64,000 nt of DNA from AP-15 sp963845735 (GTDB lineage Bacteria > Pseudomonadota > Alphaproteobacteria > ATCC43930 > CGMCC-115725), in assembly GCA_963845735.1 (NCBI GenBank), contig CAWJTR010000011.1, forward strand, positions 1 through 64,000, read 5' to 3'. The stretch's first letter is position 1. Each line of letters opens with the position of its first letter. The position numbers and the translations under genes were made by a program. Shown in pieces: positions 58,932 through 64,000 of the stretch. The notes below the pieces were generated by a model. That model was not told the origin of the DNA. It ran no database searches and saw only the letters and a program-made list of their open reading frames with translations.

Positions 58932-59904
58932 ATGTACCGATATATTATTCAGCGGATACTGCTGGTGGTGCCGACCCTGCTCGGAGCGGCATCACTGGTC
59001 TTTCTGTTGATGCGCCTCATTCCGGGCGACATCTGCGTCGTACGGCTGGGCTCCGGCGGCGGCACCTTCGACGAGCGCGCGGTCGCCGCCTGTCATGCCG
59101 AACTCGGGCTCGACCGGCCGATACTCCTGCAATTCTTCGATTTTATCTGGGGTTTGTGCCGCTTTGACTTCGGGACGTCGATGTGGTCGGGCAAGCCGGT
59201 TTCCTACGAGATCGCCGCCCGCTTTCCGATCTCGCTGGAGATCGCGATCCTGGCAACCGTCGTCGCGGTCGCGGTCGCAATCCCGTTCGGCACGCTCTCG
59301 GCGTTGAAGCAGAACAGCGTCACCGACCTTGTGGTGCGCGTGATCGCCATCGCCGGTCTCGCCACCCCGGGCTTCTGGCTCGGCATCCTGCTCATTCTCG
59401 CTATCCTCAACATCTCGCAGATGGCGTTTGGCGCGCCGTGGATGCCGCCGATCGATTATGTGCCGTTGTGGAAGGACCCGGTGCGCAACCTGTCGATGGC
59501 GATCTGGCCGGCGATCGCGGTGGGATACCGCACCTCCGCCGTCACCATGCGGATGACCCGTTCGGCGATGCTCGAGGTCATGCGCGAGGACTACATTCGC
59601 ACCGCGCGGGCCAAGGGTCTGATCGAACGCATCATCGTCAACCGGCATGCACTAAAGAACGCCTTGTTGCCGGTCGTGACTTTGATCGGCATCGAATTCG
59701 GCGTTTCTGATCGGCGGCCTGGTCGTGACCGAGCAGGTGTTCAACCTGAACGGGATCGGCCGGCTGCTCGTCCAGGCCGTGCAGAACCAGGACTACACCT
59801 TGACCCAGGCGCTGGTGATGCTGACCGTCGCCGTCTTCGTGTTCACCAATACCGCCGTCGACATGCTCTATGCCTGGCTCGACCCCCGCATCCGCTACGC
59901 GTGA
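58932..59904 (+). CDS. peptide ABC transporter permease, OppB/DppB type (one frameshift)
   Basis: About 323 residues after removing an extra T near 59706. N-terminal MYRYIIQRILLVVPTLLGAA; six helices; the coupling-helix EAA motif EDYIRTARAKGLIERIIVNR with HALKNALLPVVTLIGIE; C-terminal TNTAVDMLYAWLDPRIRY. It forms the membrane channel with the OppC-type subunit whose gene overlaps its stop. Confidence 0.92.
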
Positions 59905-60824
59905 GCGCCGCCATGACCATCGCCGCACCAAATGAAGCCGCTACTCCCGCCCTTCTCGACGATCTGCCCGGAGGCCGGGGATCACTGGTCGGCCGAGCGC
60001 TGGTTTTTGCCCGCCGCCAGCCGCTCGGCACCTTCGGCCTGGTGCTGGTGCTGGTCATGGCGGTGGCCGGGCTCGGCGCCGATTGGATCGCACCTTACAG
60101 CCCGACCGCCAACGATTTCGCGGCGATGACCGAGGCGCCGAGCTGGGCGCATTGGCTCGGCACCGATCAGTTCGGGCGCGATCAGCTGTCGCGCATCATT
60201 TTCGGCGCGCGCACCGCGCTGATCGTCGGCTTCTCCTGCGCGATCGTCAGCAGTTTTGCCGGGCTGGTGCTGGGCGTCGGCAGCGCCTATTTCGGCGGGC
60301 GCCTCGATCTCTACCTGCAGCGTCTGCTCGATATCCTGATGGCCTTTCCGCTGATCATCATGGCGCTCGCGGTCGTGTCGATTTTCGGCACCGGGGTGCA
60401 CAACGTGATCATCGCAATCACGATCCCGCTGATCCCGCGCTGCGCGCGCATCATCCGGTCGAGCGCGCTGTCGATCCGCGAGATCCCTTACGTCGACGCC
60501 GCGCGCGCCTGCGGCTTTAGCCATTCGCGGATCATCCTGCGCCACATGGTGCCGAATGTGATGGCGCCGTTCCTGATCCTGCTGACGGCGTTTGTCGGCC
60601 AGGCGATACTGGCCGAGGCGGCGCTGTCCTATCTCGGGCTCGGCGTGCAAGAACCGGTCCCGGCCTGGGGCCTGATGCTGCAAGGCGGCGCCGAGGAATA
60701 TGCCTCGACGGCGCCGTGGATCGCGATCTTCCCGGGTCTGGCGATCGCGGTGACGGTGTTCGGCTTCAGCCTCTTTGGCGACGCGTTGCGCGACGCGCTC
60801 GACCCCAAAATGCGCGATCGCTGA
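59901..60824 (+). CDS. peptide ABC transporter permease, OppC/DppC type
   Basis: About 307 residues, intact. The GTG at 59901 overlaps the OppB stop (GTGA), so translation is probably coupled; an ATG at 59913 is the alternative. LGTDQFGRDQLSRIIFGART is the classic OppC segment, followed by LLDILMAFPLIIMALAVVSI, the EAA motif YVDAARACGFSHSRIILRHM and AALSYLGLGVQEPVPAWGLM. It completes the transporter. Confidence 0.93.
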   Translation: MSAAMTIAAPNEAATPALLDDLPGGRGSLVGRALVFARRQPLGTFGLVLVLVMAVAGLGADWIAPYSPTANDFAAMTEAPSWAHWLGTDQFGRDQLSRIIFGARTALIVGFSCAIVSSFAGLVLGVGSAYFGGRLDLYLQRLLDILMAFPLIIMALAVVSIFGTGVHNVIIAITIPLIPRCARIIRSSALSIREIPYVDAARACGFSHSRIILRHMVPNVMAPFLILLTAFVGQAILAEAALSYLGLGVQEPVPAWGLMLQGGAEEYASTAPWIAIFPGLAIAVTVFGFSLFGDALRDALDPKMRDR

Positions 60825-60928
60825 TTTCGGCGTCGCGCAGCCGGCGGCGGGCGACCTGCCCATTCGTCCAGTAGCGGCGGCGCGCGGCCGGCCCCATTCT
60901 TCTCGACATATCGACCGAGGAGAGGGGC

Positions 60929-61834
60929 ATGCCGGACAATACGCAGGACACGCTGAGCCAATTTTCCGCGGCACTGACCGAGCGCGTGGCGGCGGCGCGC
61001 GGGCTGGTCGCCGGCATCCGCATTCGCGGGCATTCGCTGCGCTCCGGCACCTTGTGGCGCAAGGATGTGGTGGTCGCCTCGGAGCAGGCATTGCCGAGGG
61101 CCGAAGAGGCCGAGGTGGTGCTGGCCGATGGCGGCAGCTTTGCGGCGCGGGTGGCCGGTCGCGACCCCGGCACCAACGTCGCCGTGCTGCGGCTCGACGG
61201 CGCTCCGGAACCGGCGCCGCTCGCTGCCGAGGAGCCGCGGCCGGGCGCGCTCGTCCTCGCTCTCGCCGCCGATGGCGCCGGCGGGGTCGCGGTGCGACTC
61301 GGCGCCGTCCATTCGGTCGGACCCGCCTGGCACAGCCGCGCCGGTGGCCGCATCGACCGCCGCATCGGGCTCGACATCAGGCTGGGCAGAGGCGAGGAGG
61401 GCGGGCCGGTGCTCGACGCCGCGGGCGGGTTGCTCGGCATCTCGACTCTCGGCCCGCGCCGGCGGGTTCTGGTCATCCCGGCGGCGACGGTCGAGCGGGT
61501 GATGGAACCGCTGCTGACGACGGGCCGGATCGCGCGCGGTTGGCTCGGCGCGGCGGTGCAGCCGGTGCTCGTGCCCGAAGCGCTGCACAGTGAAGCCGGT
61601 CAGTCGTTGGGGCTGATGATCATCGGCGTGACCAGGGACGGGCCGGCGGCGCAGGCCGGGATACTGATGGGCGACATCCTGATCGCCGTCGACGGCGCCG
61701 GCGTCGGCAGTTCATCGCAGCTCGCCGAACTGCTGGGGCCGGAGTCGGTCGGGCGCCAGGTCCAATTGCGTCTGATCCGTGCCGGCAAGGTGCAAACGCT
61801 GGCGGCCACGGTGGGTGCGCGGCCGGCGCGATGA
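60929..61834 (+). CDS. HtrA-like protein with PDZ domain and no catalytic triad
   Basis: 301 residues: a trypsin-like domain (about 20-195) followed by a PDZ domain (about 205-300, with GWLGAAV and GPAAQAGILMGDILIAVDG). The HtrA landmarks are present but the triad is replaced: VVVASEQAL in place of the TNHHV-type His site, GTNVAVLRLD with Asn for the Asp, and GEEGGPVLD in place of GNSGGP. No signal peptide is evident. It is probably a binding or sensing pseudoprotease. The next gene overlaps its stop (ATGA), so it is likely coupled to that regulator. Confidence 0.86.
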   Translation: MPDNTQDTLSQFSAALTERVAAARGLVAGIRIRGHSLRSGTLWRKDVVVASEQALPRAEEAEVVLADGGSFAARVAGRDPGTNVAVLRLDGAPEPAPLAAEEPRPGALVLALAADGAGGVAVRLGAVHSVGPAWHSRAGGRIDRRIGLDIRLGRGEEGGPVLDAAGGLLGISTLGPRRRVLVIPAATVERVMEPLLTTGRIARGWLGAAVQPVLVPEALHSEAGQSLGLMIIGVTRDGPAAQAGILMGDILIAVDGAGVGSSSQLAELLGPESVGRQVQLRLIRAGKVQTLAATVGARPAR

Positions 61835-62383
61835 GCGCCGTTGCGCCGGCGGCCGATCTTTCGCGGCGGATGCGTATCGCGGTCAAGGCCGCCGATCCAG
61901 CGACGGCAAAGCGGCTCGCCGCGCTCGTCGCCGCAGCCGGGCACGAGGTCGTCGCCGCGGTCGACGCGGCCGACGCGGTATTGACCGACGGCTCGGCTGA
62001 GCCGCTGCCCGGCGCGCCGATTGTCTCTCTGGGAGCAATGGACGGCGATTTTGCCGGATCGCTCCCGCCGGAGGCCGGGGCGGCTCAGGTCGATGCCGCG
62101 CTGCGCGCCGTCGCCGCGGGCCTGATCGTGCGGGTCCCGCCGTCGTCGAAATCGCGGTTCGCGGCCGTTGCCCGACGATGCATCGCCGGTGTTGACGCCG
62201 CGCGAAATCGAGGTGCTGACCGCGCTCGGCGACGGGTTGAGCAACAAGGCCGCCGCCCGGCGGCTCGGCATCTCGCCGCACACCGTCAAATTCCACATCG
62301 AGCAGCTGTTCCGCAAGCTCGGCGCGGGTTGCCGGGCGGAAGCCGTCGCCAAAGGGCTGAGGCGGCAGATCGTCGAGTTCTGA
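61831..62383 (+). CDS. LuxR-type regulator with degenerate receiver (one frameshift)
   Basis: About 183 residues after removing an extra T near 62168. The N-terminal 110 residues have receiver-like spacing (RMRIAVKAADPATAKRLAAL, AVDAADAVLTDG) but no clear phosphoacceptor Asp or acidic pocket. The C-terminus is a full LuxR/FixJ HTH: VLTPREIEVLTALGDGLSNK with AAARRLGISPHTVKFHIEQL. It starts inside the stop of the pseudoprotease gene; the pair resembles a sensor and regulator acting by contact. Confidence 0.86.
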
Positions 62384-62415
62384 CGCTGCCGCCCGCCTGC
62401 TTGGCAGCGCGGACG

Positions 62416-63201
62416 CTACATACCCTCGCGCACCACCGGGTTGGTCAGGGTGCCGATGCCGGTGATCTCGATGTCGATCGTATCGCCGTGCTTGACGTTT
62501 TCGGGGGCGCCCTCGGTGCCCATCCACACGACGTCGCCGGGGTAGAGCGTCAGGTATTGCGACATCCGGCTGATGAAGGTGGCGGGGCCGAACAGCATGT
62601 GGTCGGTCTTGAAGCGGATTTTTTCGTCGCCGTTGACGCGGATGATCGTCTGCGCCGCGGCGAGGTCGAAATCGGTCTCGATCCACGGTCCCATCGGCTT
62701 GAAGGTGTCGGCGTTCTTGGCCCGCCATAAGGTGCGGTCGCCTGCCTGCCAGGTGCGCTCGCTGAAGTCGTTGCCGATCGTCCAGCCTAGCACGCAGGAA
62801 AGCGCGTCCCGCTCCGACAGGTTTTTGGCCCTCTTGCCGATGACCGCGACCAGCTCGCCCTCGTACTGGCAGCGCTCGGTCGCGTCCTTGGGCAGGACGA
62901 TGTTCTCGCCATGCGCGACGAGCGCGTTGTTCGCGCGATAGCCGATATCGGCGGCTTTGGGCAAATTCGGTTCCTGGCCGCGTTTTCTGGCAGCCTCGAT
63001 CACATGCTCGGCGTAATTGAGCCCGGCGCAATAGAAGGTGCGCGGCTCGACCGGGATCAGCAATTTGACCGACGACAGCTTGTGGCGGGTCGCGGTCTTT
63101 TCATAGCCGGCAAACGGGTCGCCCTTGACCTCGGTCACCGTGTCGCCGTCGAGGATGCCGTAGGCCGCATGGCCATTCGTCTCGAACCGTATCCAGCGCA
63201 T
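62416..63201 (-). CDS. fumarylacetoacetate hydrolase (FAH) family protein
   Basis: 261 residues, intact. FYCAGLNYAEHVIEAARKRG, then the metal-binding acidic residues in CQYEGELVAVIGKRAKNLSE, IGNDFSERTWQ, KPMGPWIETDFD and the C-terminal GDVVWMGTEGAPENVKHGDT. These are hydrolases, decarboxylases or isomerases of 2-oxo acids in aromatic degradation. Substrate not assignable. Convergent with the LuxR-type gene and 46 nt downstream of the epoxide hydrolase. Confidence 0.92.
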   Translation of the reverse strand: MRWIRFETNGHAAYGILDGDTVTEVKGDPFAGYEKTATRHKLSSVKLLIPVEPRTFYCAGLNYAEHVIEAARKRGQEPNLPKAADIGYRANNALVAHGENIVLPKDATERCQYEGELVAVIGKRAKNLSERDALSCVLGWTIGNDFSERTWQAGDRTLWRAKNADTFKPMGPWIETDFDLAAAQTIIRVNGDEKIRFKTDHMLFGPATFISRMSQYLTLYPGDVVWMGTEGAPENVKHGDTIDIEITGIGTLTNPVVREGM

Positions 63202-63247
63202 CTTCTCGTCTCCTCAGTTTTAATCGGACACCCGACGTTTCGGCATT

Positions 63248-64000
63248 TTACAGGCTGCGGAGAAACTCGATCATGGCCCTGTTGACCTCCGCAGCCCGCT
63301 CCTGCTGGGTCCAGTGGCCGCAGCCCGGCAGGATGATGGTGCGGCGCAGCTGCGGCACGAAATGCGCGAGGTTCGCCACCAGCTGGTCCATGCCGCGGAA
63401 CGCCATCACGAGATCGCGGTCACCGGCAATGTAAAGCGCCGGGATTGTCACCTTCGCTCCGGCAAAGGGGGCGAGAAGCTCCCAGTTGCGATCGATATTG
63501 CGATAATAATTGAGCCCGCCGCGAAACCCGGAACGCGCGAATTCCGCGGCGTAGAAATCGATGTCGGCCTCGGTGAGCCAAGGAGGCAAGGTTGCGAGGT
63601 TCGCCGGTTGTGTCGCCATGCGGGCAGCGAAACCGCCCGTCCGCGGCACCATGCCGACCTGGTCCTTGGGCACCTGGACCGGCATATCCCCGGAATTCGA
63701 ATAGAGGACGCCGCGAATAAACCGGCGCACATCGTGCTCGAATTCCGCCTCGGCGACCCCGGGAGTCTGGAAATAGAGCTGGTAGAAGATGGCGTCTTCG
63801 GTCTGCGGCATGACCGTCGTTGGCCGCACCGGCGCGCGCGGCCGGAACGGCACGCTGAGACCGATCACCCTGCGGAAGCGGTCGGGGCGCAGTTGCGCGG
63901 CAAGCCAGGCCACCGGTGCACCCCAATCGTGGCCGGCAATGACCGCCTGTTCTACCCCCAGCGCATCGAGCAACCCGACGACGTCGCCGACCAGATGCAA
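63248..64000 (-). CDS. alpha/beta hydrolase, epoxide hydrolase type (partial at right edge)
   Basis: The last 250 codons are in the window. Nucleophile motif GHDWGAPVAWLAAQLRPDRF (the Asp of HDWG), the lid region, IPALYIAGDRDLVM with the acidic residue, and catalytic His in GCGHWTQQERAAEVNRAMI. It hydrolyses epoxides or related bonds; the gene is upstream of the FAH-family gene and both probably belong to one catabolic unit. The N-terminal oxyanion HGFP segment lies beyond the window. Confidence 0.9.
   Translation of the reverse strand: MHLVGDVVGLLDALGVEQAVIAGHDWGAPVAWLAAQLRPDRFRRVIGLSVPFRPRAPVRPTTVMPQTEDAIFYQLYFQTPGVAEAEFEHDVRRFIRGVLYSNSGDMPVQVPKDQVGMVPRTGGFAARMATQPANLATLPPWLTEADIDFYAAEFARSGFRGGLNYYRNIDRNWELLAPFAGAKVTIPALYIAGDRDLVMAFRGMDQLVANLAHFVPQLRRTIILPGCGHWTQQERAAEVNRAMIEFLRSL

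Noticed and set aside
58932..60824. A 630-residue fusion of the two permeases
   Set aside because: The frame is OppB up to an extra T near 59706, then out-of-phase sequence, then OppC. Each permease is complete on its own with a GTGA overlap.

Overview
The window is GC-rich chromosomal DNA, most likely from an alphaproteobacterium of the Rhodospirillales/Hyphomicrobiales type. The basis is gene content: DUF1491, ChvG/ChvI-like two-component genes, a family 5 peptide ABC operon, RadC, a truncated ModE and an XrtA-associated glycosyltransferase. This placement is inference; no rRNA or tRNA gene was seen.

Layout. 1-1836: start of a gene leaving the left edge, a 20-bp palindrome, and an acyltransferase with a TPR tail. 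2058-9527 (all minus strand): a signalling cluster with a lipoprotein, an OmpR-type regulator and its histidine kinase, DUF1491, a CheY-like regulator, a periplasmic haem-type Tll0287 sensor, a second kinase and a NUDIX hydrolase. 9670-18998: metabolic and stress genes (flavin monooxygenase, ion channel, methyltransferase, animal-type haem peroxidase, AhpD-like protein, XRE regulator, DUF1275 protein, and a metallo-beta-lactamase/G3E GTPase open frame). 19330-23177: an AT-richer accessory region with small unknown genes, a decayed DUF3800 gene and two broken insertion sequences. 23334-28184: an adenylate cyclase, then radC plus an FkbM-like methyltransferase gene in a diverged tandem duplication. 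28188-31496: a TSUP permease behind two operator copies and a ModE-like regulator, then hydantoinase B. 31546-40831: an exopolysaccharide-type locus. 40822-44913: monooxygenase-like and rhodanese proteins and a DUF35/thiolase pair. 44986-48150: a second AT-rich island bounded by rearranged thiolase fragments; it encodes a protein ending in a six-cysteine, cyclotide-like motif beside a membrane protein. 48342-49040: a Crp/Fnr regulator. 50076-62383: a complete peptide ABC transporter operon with four tandem substrate-binding proteins, followed by an HtrA-like pseudoprotease and a LuxR-type regulator. 62416-64000: an FAH-family protein and an epoxide hydrolase that runs off the right edge.

About 18 otherwise well-conserved genes are broken by single-base indels. 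By hand count there are about 25 one-base insertions and 8 one-base deletions outside the islands, and the correct frame resumes at once on the other side. I treat these as one CDS each, with the break positions noted, because base-calling or assembly error is the simplest explanation. The DUF3800 gene, insertion sequences, thiolase fragments and second radC look like true decay.

Most novel candidates: the cyclotide-like protein and its overlapping membrane-protein neighbour; the four-receptor peptide transporter; the triad-less HtrA/PDZ protein coupled to a regulator; the paired ModE-type operators; and the haem sensor/two-component module.
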